DNA of 64,000 nucleotides from Aquibacillus koreensis (GTDB lineage: Bacteria; Bacillota; Bacilli; Bacillales; Amphibacillaceae), in assembly GCF_025154055.1 (NCBI RefSeq), contig NZ_JAOALK010000047.1:87662-151661 (forward strand), read 5' to 3'. A model generated the notes under the pieces. That model saw nothing but the letters and a program-made list of their open reading frames with translations, had not been told where the DNA came from and did not search any database. Every line of letters starts with the position of its first letter. Within the stretch, counting starts at the first letter, position 1. Both the position numbers and the translations under genes were made by a program. This document shows positions 18,806 through 29,355 of this stretch, piece by piece.

Positions 18806-20193
18806 ACGAAGAGTGCGGTGTCTTTGCAATTTGGGGACATGAAAAGGCTGCAGAAATGACCTATTACGGGCTACATGCACTGCAGCACCGTGGTCAAGAG
18901 GGTGCAGGAATTGTAACGAGTGATGGAGAAGCGTTACATTTGCACAAAGGAAACGGACTCATCAACGAAGTTTTTCAACAAGCAGAATTTTCACGATTAA
19001 CAGGGCATGCAGCCGTTGGTCACGTACGTTACGCTACCCAAGGTGGGGGCGGTTACGAGAACGTGCAACCACTTGTGTTTCGTTCGCAAAGAAACAGTAT
19101 GGCTCTAGCGCATAACGGAAACTTAGTAAATGCTTATGCGTTAAAATCTCAACTAGAAGCACAAGGAAGTATTTTACAAACAACATCTGATACAGAAGTG
19201 ATAGCACACTTAATTAAACGCAATGGTTATATGGATATGGATCAGGCAATTGCCTCTGCCTTGAGCATGGTCAAAGGTGCTTATGCAATTACGATCTTAA
19301 CGGAAGATAAATTGTACGTTGCGCTTGACCCACGTGGTCTGCGTCCTTTATCGATTGGGATGCTAGGTGGTGCTTATGTAGTTGCTTCTGAAACTTGTGC
19401 GTTTGACCTAATTGGTGCATCGTATATTCGTGAAGTAAGACCGGGCGAGTTACTGATGATTGATGATACTGGCATTACATCAAAAGAATTTTCATCACCA
19501 ATGAAGCGTACTTTATGCTCGATGGAATATGTGTATTTTTCCAGACCAGATAGTGACCTTGATGGATTAAATGTGCATGCGAGTCGTAAAACAATGGGGA
19601 AACAGTTAGCGATGGAAGCTCCTGTAGAAGCAGATGTAGTGACTGGGGTTCCAGATTCAAGTATATCTGCAGCAATCGGGTTCTCAGAAGCGACAGGTAT
19701 TCCCTATGAATTAGGTTTGATAAAAAATAGATATGTAGGTCGCACGTTTATTCAACCTTCGCAAGAACTGAGAGAACAAGGGGTAAAGATGAAGCTTTCT
19801 GCTGTTCGCGGTATTGTCGAAGGAAAACGTGTCGTGATGGTCGATGATTCGATCGTTCGTGGTACAACGAGTAAAAGAATTGTACGGCTATTAAAAGAGG
19901 CTGGAGCAACTGAGGTTCATGTTCGAATTGCATCTCCACCAATAGAGAATCCGTGTTATTACGGGATTGATACCTCTACGAAAGGTGAATTGATTGCATC
20001 CAATCATTCCATAGAAGAAATGTGTGAGCTGATTGGTGCGGATAGTCTATCGTTTTTAACAACAGAGGGATTAGAAGATGCGATTGTAAAAGATAAAGAC
20101 TCGATGGAACATGGCATATGCCAAGCTTGTTTCACAGGGAATTATCCAACGGAAATCTATCCGGATACTGTGTTACCTGCATATAAGGAATAA
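18781..20193 (+). CDS. purF: amidophosphoribosyltransferase
   Basis: First committed step of purine synthesis: PRPP and glutamine to phosphoribosylamine. 470 aa from ATG 18781, which has AAAGGGG seven bases upstream; the earlier ATG 18763 would include that ribosome binding site. The sequence begins [15 protein letters not shown], so the catalytic Cys is residue 12 behind an 11-residue propeptide, as in the processed B. subtilis enzyme. The PRPP loop [15 protein letters not shown] is near residue 353. Four cysteines spread over the C-terminal half are compatible with the [4Fe-4S] cluster of this enzyme type. Confidence 0.98.
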   Translation: MLAEIKGLNEECGVFAIWGHEKAAEMTYYGLHALQHRGQEGAGIVTSDGEALHLHKGNGLINEVFQQAEFSRLTGHAAVGHVRYATQGGGGYENVQPLVFRSQRNSMALAHNGNLVNAYALKSQLEAQGSILQTTSDTEVIAHLIKRNGYMDMDQAIASALSMVKGAYAITILTEDKLYVALDPRGLRPLSIGMLGGAYVVASETCAFDLIGASYIREVRPGELLMIDDTGITSKEFSSPMKRTLCSMEYVYFSRPDSDLDGLNVHASRKTMGKQLAMEAPVEADVVTGVPDSSISAAIGFSEATGIPYELGLIKNRYVGRTFIQPSQELREQGVKMKLSAVRGIVEGKRVVMVDDSIVRGTTSKRIVRLLKEAGATEVHVRIASPPIENPCYYGIDTSTKGELIASNHSIEEMCELIGADSLSFLTTEGLEDAIVKDKDSMEHGICQACFTGNYPTEIYPDTVLPAYKE

Positions 20194-20206
20194 AGGAGCT
20201 TAAATC

Positions 20207-21235
20207 ATGAGCGATATTTATAAGCAAGCTGGTGTGGATGTACATGCTGGATATAAAGCAGTAGATTTAATGAAAAAACATATAAAAACGACAAACCGCC
20301 CAGAAGTGATTGGTGGCGTAGGCGCGTTTGCTGGATTGTTTGACCTTTCTTCTTTTAAATATGAGGAACCTGTGCTTGTGTCCGGTACAGATGGTGTTGG
20401 AACAAAATTGAAGCTAGCTTTTCAAATGGACCAACATGATACTGTCGGTATTGATTTAGTAGCGATGTGTGTGAATGATATTGTGGCACAAGGGGCAGAT
20501 CCATTGTTCTTCCTTGATTATATTGCATGTGGGAAAAATGAACCGGAGAAGATCGAGCAAATCGTTAAAGGAATCTCCGAAGGTTGTGTACAAAGCGGAA
20601 GTGCATTAATCGGTGGAGAAACTGCTGAGATGCCAGGCATGTATCAAGACGGTGAATATGATCTTGCAGGTTTTGTTGTTGGGATTGTTGATAAGAAAGA
20701 GATCATTACCGGTTCAGAGATTGAAGCTGGTGATAAAGTAATCGGGATTGCTTCAAGTGGTCTTCATTCCAATGGTTTTTCACTCGTTCGAAAAATCGTA
20801 GCCGATAAGCAATTAGATTTAGCATCCACCTATGCACCACTAGATCGTCCCTTAGGAGAAGAGCTATTAACGCCAACAAAAATTTACGTAGAAGCAATCA
20901 AGCAACTGAAATTAAACATGACCATCAAAGGAATTAGCCATATTACAGGTGGTGGATTCTATGAAAACCTTCCAAGAGCTTTACCAGAAGGTTTAGGTGT
21001 TACAATAAATAAAGATGCATGGAAAGTGCCAGCCATCTATACGCTTTTGCAAGAGCAAGCGAACCTTAGCTTTGATGATATGCTTGGTGTATTTAACGCA
21101 GGTATTGGAATGGCGGTAGTTGTGTCTCCTTACGAAGCGGAGATTGCGCTACAAGTGTTAGAGGATATTGGTGAGGAAGCATTTGTAATTGGGGAAGTTG
21201 TTGAAGGTAACGGGGTGACCGTAATCGATGCGTAA
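20207..21235 (+). CDS. purM: AIR synthetase (FGAM cyclo-ligase)
   Basis: ATP-dependent ring closure of FGAM to AIR. 342 aa with the PurM signatures [14 protein letters not shown] near residue 59, the [11 protein letters not shown] segment near 138 and [17 protein letters not shown] near 244. AAAGGAG precedes ATG 20207; the gap after purF is 13 bases. It overlaps purN by eight bases. Confidence 0.98.
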   Translation: MSDIYKQAGVDVHAGYKAVDLMKKHIKTTNRPEVIGGVGAFAGLFDLSSFKYEEPVLVSGTDGVGTKLKLAFQMDQHDTVGIDLVAMCVNDIVAQGADPLFFLDYIACGKNEPEKIEQIVKGISEGCVQSGSALIGGETAEMPGMYQDGEYDLAGFVVGIVDKKEIITGSEIEAGDKVIGIASSGLHSNGFSLVRKIVADKQLDLASTYAPLDRPLGEELLTPTKIYVEAIKQLKLNMTIKGISHITGGGFYENLPRALPEGLGVTINKDAWKVPAIYTLLQEQANLSFDDMLGVFNAGIGMAVVVSPYEAEIALQVLEDIGEEAFVIGEVVEGNGVTVIDA

Positions 21236-21833
21236 AACCAAGATTGCGGTGTTTGCCTCAGGTACTGGTAGTAATTATGAAGCGATTATGGACCAGATCA
21301 ATGCAGGGCAGTTAGCGTGTGAAGTAGCACTGCTCGTATGCGATCAACCAAATGCAAAAGTAATTGGGAAAGCAGAAGAATTAGGCACACCTTTATTTGT
21401 GTTTGATCCGAAACAATATGAATCAAAAGCAACTTTTGAAAACGAGATCGTACAGAGGTTACAAGAACAAGGTGTCGAGTTGATTATCTTAGCGGGCTAT
21501 ATGCGCCTAATTGGTCCAACTCTATTAGCACCTTACGAATCAAAAATTATTAATATCCATCCATCACTTTTACCTGCTTTTCCAGGTAAAGATGCAGTTG
21601 GCCAAGCGATTGAAGCAGGGGTGCGCGTTGCGGGCGTGACAATCCATTTTGTAGATGAAGGCATGGATACTGGACAAATCATCGATCAGCAAGCATTGTA
21701 TGTGGAAAAAGGAGAAACGCGTGATTCCTTACAAAAACGAATCCAAGCAATTGAACATCGTCTTTTTCCACAAACGATCCAGAAATTAATCGAGGAACAA
21801 GCTGAAACAGGGGAAAGGGGAGCATCAATATGA
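21228..21833 (+). CDS. purN: phosphoribosylglycinamide formyltransferase
   Basis: Transfers formyl from 10-formyl-tetrahydrofolate to GAR. 201 aa with the catalytic set visible: Asn and His in [12 protein letters not shown] near residue 106 and Asp in [10 protein letters not shown] near 143. The N-terminal [11 protein letters not shown] loop binds phosphate. ATG 21228 lies within the end of purM, and the stop overlaps the purH start by four bases. Confidence 0.98.
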   Translation: MRKTKIAVFASGTGSNYEAIMDQINAGQLACEVALLVCDQPNAKVIGKAEELGTPLFVFDPKQYESKATFENEIVQRLQEQGVELIILAGYMRLIGPTLLAPYESKIINIHPSLLPAFPGKDAVGQAIEAGVRVAGVTIHFVDEGMDTGQIIDQQALYVEKGETRDSLQKRIQAIEHRLFPQTIQKLIEEQAETGERGASI

Positions 21834-23362
21834 GAAAGCGCGCATTACTCAGTGTATCAGACAAAACGAACGTAGTAGAATTTGCACAAGGACTAGATCA
21901 ATTAGGCTATGAGTTAATTTCAACAGGGGGAACGTTGAAGAAGTTAAAGGACGCTGGATTACCGGCACTTCCGGTTTCTGCAGTAACCAACTTTGAAGAG
22001 ATTTTAGATGGAAGAGTGAAGACACTTCACCCGTATATCCATGCAGGATTACTAGCAAAACGTGATGATGAATCCCATAAACAACAATTAGAGGAACGTG
22101 ATATTCTTCCGATTGATGTAGTTGTAGTGAACCTGTATCCTTTTAAACAAACGATTGAGCAGGAAGGCGTTACGGAAGCAGATGCGATAGAAAACATTGA
22201 TATCGGTGGCCCAACGATGCTTCGTGCAGCAGCAAAAAACTTCAATGGCGTAACTGTCGTTGTCGATCCTACTGATTATGATGCAGTGTTACAGCAGCTT
22301 AACGAGGGTTCTAACGCTGTAGAATTCCGTAAAAAACTAGCTGCAAAGGTATTTAGACATACAGCGAATTACGATGCAATGATCGCAAATTATTTTACAA
22401 CGATTACAGAAGAAAAAGATCCAGAAACGTACACTGTTACATATGAAAAAGTACAATCTTTACGTTACGGAGAGAACCCACATCAACAAGCGGCATTTTA
22501 TCAAGAGCCTAATGTAAAAGGTGCTTCGATTGCAAATGCAAAACAGCTACATGGTAAAGATCTGTCTTATAACAATATTCAAGATGCAAATGCTGCACTA
22601 GAGATCGTGCTTGAATATAGCGAGCCTGCTGCAGTAGCAGTGAAACATATGAATCCTTGCGGTGTTGGTATTGGTGAGACGATTACAGAAGCTTATACAA
22701 AAGCATATGAAGCAGATCCTGTTTCTATTTTTGGTGGAATTGTGGCACTGAATCGTGAAGTGGACGCGGCAACGGCAGATCAGTTAAAGGATATCTTTTT
22801 AGAGATCGTTATTGCACCTTCATTCTCTGAAAAAGCAATGGAGATTTTAACAGTGAAGCCTAACATCCGTCTACTAGAAACACCGATGAACAGAGAAGGC
22901 TCGAATACAAAGAAAGTTGTTAGCGTGATTGGTGGACTGCTTGTGCAAGACCAAGATACTGGTAGCGTTTCTGCAGAAGATATCACAGTTCCTACAGATC
23001 GAAAACCAGATGAAAAAGAATTAGCAGAGCTATTATTTGCTTGGAAAGTTGTAAAGCACGTGAAATCCAACGCAATTGTTGTTGCGAAAGGTGACCAAAC
23101 GATTGGTGTTGGTGCTGGGCAGATGAACCGTGTTGGCGCGGCAAAAATTGCTTTTGAACAAGCAGGAGAAAAAGCAAACGGTGCGGTGATGGCATCCGAT
23201 GCATTTTTCCCAATGCCTGACACAGTAGAAGCAGCTGCAAAAGCTGGAATCAAAGCAATCATTCAACCAGGTGGTTCGAAGCGTGACCAAGATTCGATCG
23301 ATGCTTGTAATGCACACGGAATTACGATGGTGTTCACCGGCATGCGTCATTTTAAACATTAA
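21830..23362 (+). CDS. purH: bifunctional AICAR formyltransferase/IMP cyclohydrolase
   Basis: Last two steps to IMP. 510 aa. The N-terminal cyclohydrolase domain begins RALLSVSDKTNVVEFAQ and includes GGTLKKL and DGRVKTLHPYIHAGLLA near residue 60. The C-terminal formyltransferase domain includes LRYGENPHQQAAF near 210 and the catalytic KHMNPCGVG near 270. GGGGAGCAT lies before ATG 21830. Confidence 0.98.
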   Translation: MRKRALLSVSDKTNVVEFAQGLDQLGYELISTGGTLKKLKDAGLPALPVSAVTNFEEILDGRVKTLHPYIHAGLLAKRDDESHKQQLEERDILPIDVVVVNLYPFKQTIEQEGVTEADAIENIDIGGPTMLRAAAKNFNGVTVVVDPTDYDAVLQQLNEGSNAVEFRKKLAAKVFRHTANYDAMIANYFTTITEEKDPETYTVTYEKVQSLRYGENPHQQAAFYQEPNVKGASIANAKQLHGKDLSYNNIQDANAALEIVLEYSEPAAVAVKHMNPCGVGIGETITEAYTKAYEADPVSIFGGIVALNREVDAATADQLKDIFLEIVIAPSFSEKAMEILTVKPNIRLLETPMNREGSNTKKVVSVIGGLLVQDQDTGSVSAEDITVPTDRKPDEKELAELLFAWKVVKHVKSNAIVVAKGDQTIGVGAGQMNRVGAAKIAFEQAGEKANGAVMASDAFFPMPDTVEAAAKAGIKAIIQPGGSKRDQDSIDACNAHGITMVFTGMRHFKH

Positions 23363-23386
23363 TTTTAGGATTTTGAATGGCCCTCA

Positions 23387-23412
23387 CAATGTGGGGGTTT
23401 TTGATTAAAAAA
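23387..23412 (+). terminator. weak terminator-like hairpin between purH and purD
   Basis: CCCTCAC and GTGGGGG near 23380-23397 pair with one G-U and a three-base loop, and TTTTTG follows. It lies between the purH stop and the purD start and could lower purD output or be a processing site; the stem is short. Confidence 0.4.
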
Positions 23413-23424
23413 GGGGGTAGTGGT

Positions 23425-24687
23425 GTGAGAGTTCTTGTAATCGGTAGTGGTGGTCGTGAACATAGTATTGTGAAAAAGTTAATGGAGAGCAAGCAGGTGG
23501 ATTCGATCTTTGCGGCACCAGGTAATGGTGGAATTGCTGCAGATGCAACGTGTGTAGATATAAAGGACGATGATGTGGATACGCTAGTGGCTTTTGCTAA
23601 GGATAATGCGATTGATTGGACGATCGTTGGTCCGGAAGTTCCTTTACTTGCAGGTGTTGTAAATGCATTTCAAGCGGAGGGCTTAAACGTATTTGGCCCA
23701 ACAAAAGAAGCTGCCTTAATCGAAGGTAGTAAAGACTTTGCCAAAGCATTTATGAAAAAATACCAGATCCCAACTGCAGACTATCAAACCTTTACCGATG
23801 TTGATCAAGCGAAGCAATACATAGAGGAGAAAGGTGCACCGATTGTCATCAAAGCGGATGGCCTTGCTGCTGGAAAAGGTGTAGTTGTTGCCATGACAGT
23901 AAGAGAAGCGTTAGATGCAGTTGAGATGATGCTCGTTGACAACAAGTTTGGAGAAGCGGGTAGCCGCGTTGTCATTGAAGAGTTTTTGGACGGGAAAGAA
24001 TTTTCCTTGATGGCTTTTGTGAATGGAGAAAATGTTTTTCCATTAATGCCAGCAAGAGATCATAAGCGCGCTTTTGATAATGATGAAGGGCCTAATACGG
24101 GGGGGATGGGTGCTTTTTCACCGGTACCTGATCTATCTGGTTCGGACGTGGAACTTGCTGTTAAGACAATTTTAATGCCCGCTGCAAAAGGAATGATTGC
24201 AGAAGGTCGCACTTTTACGGGGATTTTATATGCTGGTTTAATAGAAACAGACCAAGGTCCTAAAGTAATCGAGTTTAATGCTAGATTGGGTGACCCCGAA
24301 ACACAAGTCGTGTTGCCACTGTTGAAAAATGATTTGTTGCAGGTTGTTCAGGATGTTACAGCAGGTCGTGATCCAGAGCTTGCATGGGAGGATGCATACT
24401 GTATCGGAACAGTTGTCGCATCTGCTGGCTATCCAGGTGCTTACGACAAGGGTGTGGCGTTACCAGAGCTTGCTCCTTCTGACGAATGCTTTGTTATTCA
24501 TGCTGGAACAGCTTTGGATGATGAATCGGGTGGATTTGTTTCTTCTGGGGGGCGTGTTCTTCTTGTAGGTTCTGTGCAAAAAGAAGCTGGGATTGCACAG
24601 CAGCATATTTATGATTATTTAAAAGTATTTGATCGCACGGATTCGTTTTTTTACCGTAGTGATATTGGGTTTGGACGAAATAAATAG
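23425..24687 (+). CDS. purD: phosphoribosylamine-glycine ligase (GAR synthetase)
   Basis: ATP-grasp enzyme joining phosphoribosylamine and glycine. 420 aa starting at GTG 23425 (MRVLVIGSGGREHSI), preceded by AAAGGGGGT. The longer frame from ATG 23377 would read through the hairpin and the ribosome binding site. Motifs include IVIKADGLAAGKGVVVA near residue 142 and EFNARLGDPETQVVLP near 281. It is the last pur gene; a terminator follows the stop. Confidence 0.97.
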   Translation: MRVLVIGSGGREHSIVKKLMESKQVDSIFAAPGNGGIAADATCVDIKDDDVDTLVAFAKDNAIDWTIVGPEVPLLAGVVNAFQAEGLNVFGPTKEAALIEGSKDFAKAFMKKYQIPTADYQTFTDVDQAKQYIEEKGAPIVIKADGLAAGKGVVVAMTVREALDAVEMMLVDNKFGEAGSRVVIEEFLDGKEFSLMAFVNGENVFPLMPARDHKRAFDNDEGPNTGGMGAFSPVPDLSGSDVELAVKTILMPAAKGMIAEGRTFTGILYAGLIETDQGPKVIEFNARLGDPETQVVLPLLKNDLLQVVQDVTAGRDPELAWEDAYCIGTVVASAGYPGAYDKGVALPELAPSDECFVIHAGTALDDESGGFVSSGGRVLLVGSVQKEAGIAQQHIYDYLKVFDRTDSFFYRSDIGFGRNK

Positions 24688-24698
24688 AGGCTGGTTGA

Positions 24699-24738
24699 GG
24701 CATACAATGGGAGGGGATTCTGTTGTGTGTCTTTTTTT
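24699..24738 (+). terminator. pur operon terminator
   Basis: GGCATACAA (24699-24707) pairs with TTGTGTGTC (24723-24731) through nine pairs including two G-U, followed by seven T residues. Confidence 0.72.
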
Positions 24739-24812
24739 GTTGCCATTAGAGTATGGCTCGTGATGACAGAAAATGGGCAAGGGTGAGTTGAGTCTGAAGA
24801 GATAGAAGCGTA

Positions 24813-24905
24813 TTTGACGGGTGGGAAAGGAAATCGCGTTAGAAGGTGTCAAAAGAGAAGCGCATTTGACAGGCGGGAAAGAAGACTGGGGTAGAAACTG
24901 TCAAA
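24813..24905. repeat. duplicated inverted-repeat unit between purD and the ABC genes
   Basis: This gap of about 300 bases holds two imperfect copies of a 50-bp unit. Each begins TTTGACRGGYGGGAAAG (24813-24830, 24865-24881) and ends in its partial inverse, GTGTCAAA at 24846-24853 and CTGTCAAA at 24898-24905. In the second copy TTTGACAG and CTGTCAAA are perfect inverses. I see no gene here. Confidence 0.6.
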
Positions 24906-24991
24906 AGAAAATCCTTTTTCTTACAACTATTTATCATCCCAACACAAAAGGTAAAATATGTTAAAGTAGAGTAAAGCTTTTAACCGGAGGG

Positions 24992-25801
24992 GTGATCGAA
25001 ATCGATACAAATAGCGAAAAAATACTATCAATCTCTAATTTAACGATGCGGTATGGGGCAACAAATGTACTAACTGGTGTTGATCTTGATGTTTACAAGG
25101 GTCAAATTATTGGATACATAGGGCCAAACGGTGCTGGTAAAAGTACGACAGTAAAAATTATGCTTGGTTTGGTTGATGGGTATCATGGGAACGTTGAGAT
25201 TTTTGGGCAGGACATTTCCAATGGAGACAACAGCTATAAGCAACGAATTGGCTATGTGCCGGAAAATGCAGAGGTGTATGATAATTTAACTGCAAGTGAA
25301 TATTTAACGTTTACTGGGCAGTTATATGGGATGGACGAAAGTGAAGCAGAATATAAAGCTATTAGACTAGTAGAAAAATTCGGGTTAGGTGATGTCTATC
25401 ATACTAGGATCTCTGCTTATTCGAAAGGGATGCGACAAAAGGTTTTGATTATTGCTAGTTTACTGCATGATCCGGATCTGATATTCCTGGATGAGCCGCT
25501 AAGTGGGCTGGATGCCAATAGTGTCATGATTATTAAAGAGATTTTGGCACAGTTAGCTGCGGAAGGTAAGACGATTTTCTACTCCTCGCACATTATGGAT
25601 GTTGTAGAAAAAATCAGTAACCGAATCGTACTGCTAGCGGATGGGAAAATCATTGCTGATGGTTCGTTTGAGGAGTTAAAACAAAAAAATAAAGAAGGAA
25701 CGTTAGAGGAGATTTTCAATGAGCTCACTGGGTTTGATCAGCATAAACAAATAGCAGAAGAAGTCGTGTCGATTGTTAAAGAGGTGGGCAATAATGCGTA
25801 A
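24992..25801 (+). CDS. ABC transporter ATP-binding protein
   Basis: 269-aa ATPase of the ABC-2/exporter type. Walker A is IGPNGAGKSTT near residue 44, the signature is YSKGMRQKV near 146, Walker B is LIFLDEPLSGLD near 165, and the switch His is in YSSHIMD near 200. It pairs with the overlapping permease gene; the substrate is unknown. The start is odd: GGAGG (24986-24990) is only one base before the GTG at 24992, while in-frame AUC codons at 24995 and 25001 are better spaced. The residues after them (LSISNLTMRYGATNVL) are normal for the N-terminus, so the gene cannot start much later. Confidence 0.92.
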   Translation: MIEIDTNSEKILSISNLTMRYGATNVLTGVDLDVYKGQIIGYIGPNGAGKSTTVKIMLGLVDGYHGNVEIFGQDISNGDNSYKQRIGYVPENAEVYDNLTASEYLTFTGQLYGMDESEAEYKAIRLVEKFGLGDVYHTRISAYSKGMRQKVLIIASLLHDPDLIFLDEPLSGLDANSVMIIKEILAQLAAEGKTIFYSSHIMDVVEKISNRIVLLADGKIIADGSFEELKQKNKEGTLEEIFNELTGFDQHKQIAEEVVSIVKEVGNNA

Positions 25802-27413
25802 CTTCCTATCCCTAAGAATACTCGATAGGTTTCAATTCATTTTTAGATTTCTAGGAATAGAATACGAGATGATGAGAAAGATTCTAGCAATGAAGCTAAC
25901 GATGGACCAAAGACGTGTTCCAACCATTTTTAACCAGTCAAAAAATAAAGAAACAGGTAATCAGTTTTTTAAATCGCTTGGGCTTTATGCATTATATGGA
26001 CTCATTCTCATTCCTTTTATTGTTATGGGTGACCACTATGTTTTCCAAATGAGCATTGTCTTTGGTATATCGATGTTCATTCTGATGACGTCAATGATCT
26101 CCGACTTTTCTACAGTACTGTTAGATGTAAGAGATAAAGCTATTTTAGACACGAAACCTGTGAAGAAAAAGACGATTAGTGCTTCTAAGATCGTACACGT
26201 AAGCATTTATATGATCCAATTAACTGGCGCGTTTGCGCTCATTCCAATTATTGTAAGTATATTTGTGAAAGGAATCCTCTTTGGTCTTATTTTTATCCTT
26301 GAAATCATTTTAATTGGTTTATTCATTGTTGTATTAACTGCATTAGTGTACATATTTATTTTACGCTTTTTTAATGGAGAGCGATTAAAAGATATTATTA
26401 ATTATGTGCAAATTCTGTTATCTGTTGGAATCGCTGTCGGTTACCAAGTTTTAATAAGATCATTTGAATTTGTCGATTTAGATGTTACATTCCACTTTCA
26501 ATGGTGGCACATATTCATTCCGCCAATGTGGTATGGAGCGCCATTTGAACTGATATTAAATCAAAATGGATCAAAAGCTATTATTCTATTTTCAATATTG
26601 GCACTCATTGTTCCGTTGATCTCCATTTTTATTTATGCTCTGTTAGTTCCATCGTTTGAAAGGAATTTGCAAAAGCTACTTAATAATAGTGGAGATAATA
26701 AAAAGAAAAAGTTACGCGTAGATCGTTTTTGGCAAAAGGTAATGTGCAGAACGAAAGAGGAGCGTACGTTTTACTTGTTTGCCATTAGGATGATGAAGCA
26801 AGAAAGGGAATTTAAGCTAAAGGTCTATCCTTTACTAGGCATGTCCTTTATTTTCCCGTTTATTTTTGTCGCGAACTTTTTAAGCATGGAATCATTTGGA
26901 GACTTGTCAAACACTAAAATGTATTTAACGATTTACTTTATTAATATTATCATTCCTTCAATCGTCCATATGGTTAAGTTTTCTGGCAAGTATAAAGGGG
27001 CTTGGATTTATCGTGCTACACCCATTCAGGATCAAGCTTCCATTTATCGTGCGACATTAAAAGCATTTCTTGTGAAGCTTTATTTTCCTGTATTCTTTGT
27101 GACGAGCATCGTATTTGTGAGCATTCATTCTTTCACGATCATCCTAGATCTTGCTGTGGTGCTGGCAGTCGCTTTCTTACACACGATTATTTCGTATAAG
27201 GCATTAAATAATGAGCTATATCCCTTTTCTCAATCCTTTGCATTTGCACAGGAAACAAATGTTGCAAATAATATTCTTATGATGATTATTGGTGGAGTGT
27301 TTGCCGGAATACACTTTATCGCTTCCGTCATTCCATTTGGTTTGTATGGATATTTAGTAATTTTGATTGTAGTAAACCTAGTATTATGGCAAAAAGGCTT
27401 TCGAACGAGTTAG
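25794..27413 (+). CDS. ABC transporter permease, multi-spanning
   Basis: 539-aa membrane protein with about 10-12 hydrophobic segments in two groups, separated by a charged stretch near residues 295-325 (NNSGDNKKKKLRVDRF). It is the membrane partner of the ATPase, whose last bases it overlaps. I choose ATG 25794, which has AGAGGTG seven bases upstream, over the TTG at 25773. Residues 1-65 look cytosolic and basic. The substrate is not recognisable; similar paired genes in Bacillaceae are annotated only as ABC exporters. Confidence 0.85.
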   Translation: MRNFLSLRILDRFQFIFRFLGIEYEMMRKILAMKLTMDQRRVPTIFNQSKNKETGNQFFKSLGLYALYGLILIPFIVMGDHYVFQMSIVFGISMFILMTSMISDFSTVLLDVRDKAILDTKPVKKKTISASKIVHVSIYMIQLTGAFALIPIIVSIFVKGILFGLIFILEIILIGLFIVVLTALVYIFILRFFNGERLKDIINYVQILLSVGIAVGYQVLIRSFEFVDLDVTFHFQWWHIFIPPMWYGAPFELILNQNGSKAIILFSILALIVPLISIFIYALLVPSFERNLQKLLNNSGDNKKKKLRVDRFWQKVMCRTKEERTFYLFAIRMMKQEREFKLKVYPLLGMSFIFPFIFVANFLSMESFGDLSNTKMYLTIYFINIIIPSIVHMVKFSGKYKGAWIYRATPIQDQASIYRATLKAFLVKLYFPVFFVTSIVFVSIHSFTIILDLAVVLAVAFLHTIISYKALNNELYPFSQSFAFAQETNVANNILMMIIGGVFAGIHFIASVIPFGLYGYLVILIVVNLVLWQKGFRTS

Positions 27414-27501
27414 GATATGCGCCTATTTTTGGGATGGGTAGTTGCGGATTTGAAATTGATGAATAGGCTAATTGTGTAATGCATGAAGAGAGGAGCAGTA
27501 C

Positions 27502-28167
27502 ATGATGCCAAACAGAAATAATGGTTTTAATCCATATGGGAATTACGGGCAACCATACCCACCAAACTTTGAGGGACCATTACCAGGTCCGGGTGGAAAC
27601 TGGCAAGGTCAGCCGTACCCACCAAACTTTGAGGGACCATTACCAGGTCCGGGTGGAAACTGGCAAGGTCAGCCGTATCCACCAAACTTTGAGGGGCCAT
27701 TACCGGGTCCGGGTGGAGGAAACTGGCAAGGCCAACCATACCCACCAAACTTCGAGGGACCATTACCAGGTCAAGGTGGAGGAAACTGGCAAGGCCAACC
27801 ATACCCGCCAAACTTTGAGGGGCCATTACCGGGTCCGGGTGGAGGAAACTGGCAAGGCCAACCATACCCGCCAAACTTTGAGGGACCATTACCAGGTCAA
27901 GGTGGAGGAAACTGGCAAGGTCAGCCATACCCACCAAACTTCGAGGGACCATTACCAGGTCAAGGTGGAGGAAACTGGCAAGGTCAGCCGTACCCACCAA
28001 ACTTTGAGGGACCATTACCAGGTCAAGGTGGAGGAAATTGGGGAGAACAACCAATGCCATCAAATTTTGAAGGACCGTTGCCAGGCCCGAACGTTGGAAA
28101 TTGGAATCAACCTCAACAACCTTACCCAATGTATAACAACCCATATATGAACGAATACGATGATTAA
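27502..28167 (+). CDS. Pro/Gly-rich tandem-repeat protein of unknown function
   Basis: 221-aa protein made almost wholly of nine 20-21 residue repeats with consensus GQPYPPNFEGPLPGPGGGNWQ in two parts (GQPYPPNFEGP and LPGPGGGNWQ). The first copies have two glycines before NW and the later ones three; P and Q alternate after LPG; the ninth copy is degenerate. A short tail is rich in Pro, Tyr and Asn. There is no signal peptide or membrane segment, and each repeat carries one Trp. ATG 27502 has AGAGGAG in front. The composition recalls some spore-surface or scaffold proteins, but I do not recognise the family. The DNA repeats keep other frames open, which is an artefact. Confidence 0.8.
   Translation: MMPNRNNGFNPYGNYGQPYPPNFEGPLPGPGGNWQGQPYPPNFEGPLPGPGGNWQGQPYPPNFEGPLPGPGGGNWQGQPYPPNFEGPLPGQGGGNWQGQPYPPNFEGPLPGPGGGNWQGQPYPPNFEGPLPGQGGGNWQGQPYPPNFEGPLPGQGGGNWQGQPYPPNFEGPLPGQGGGNWGEQPMPSNFEGPLPGPNVGNWNQPQQPYPMYNNPYMNEYDD
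27547..28110 (+). repeat. nine in-frame 60/63-bp coding repeats
   Basis: The first two units are 60 bp and the later ones mostly 63 bp, the difference being one glycine codon (GGTGGA to GGTGGAGGA). Synonymous differences such as CCGTACCCACCA against CCATACCCGCCA show that some copies have diverged while others are nearly identical, consistent with recent slippage or unequal recombination. Confidence 0.92.
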
Positions 28168-28234
28168 AAAAAGATAGCAATAGGGTAACGGGGTTCCATT
28201 AAGAGGATCTCAAGCATAAATCCCACTACAAAAG

Positions 28235-28270
28235 GCATGTGAACGCATTGTTGCGTTCACATGCTTTAAT
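28235..28270 (+). terminator. terminator after the repeat-protein gene
   Basis: GCATGTGAACGCA (28235-28247) with its perfect complement at 28252-28264 and a four-base loop, then TTTAATT. Confidence 0.78.
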
Positions 28271-29241
<971 letters not shown>

Positions 29242-29355
29242 GCGTTAATTGAGTCGCAATTCATAGGTTCGTTGCAGTTCAAATGTCAGACTTGATATTA
29301 AAATGCGTATTAACGCTAAAATACTCAATTTCAGGTGGCACATCTTAATGTGGCC

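Noticed and set aside
22780..23262. Antisense frame of 160 codons in purH
   Set aside because: It is opposite conserved purH sequence with no start signals.
27527..28180. Long antisense frame of 217 codons, and a second plus-strand frame, over the repeat-protein gene
   Set aside because: Both are by-products of the coding tandem repeat. Only the 27502 frame has a good ribosome binding site and balanced composition.
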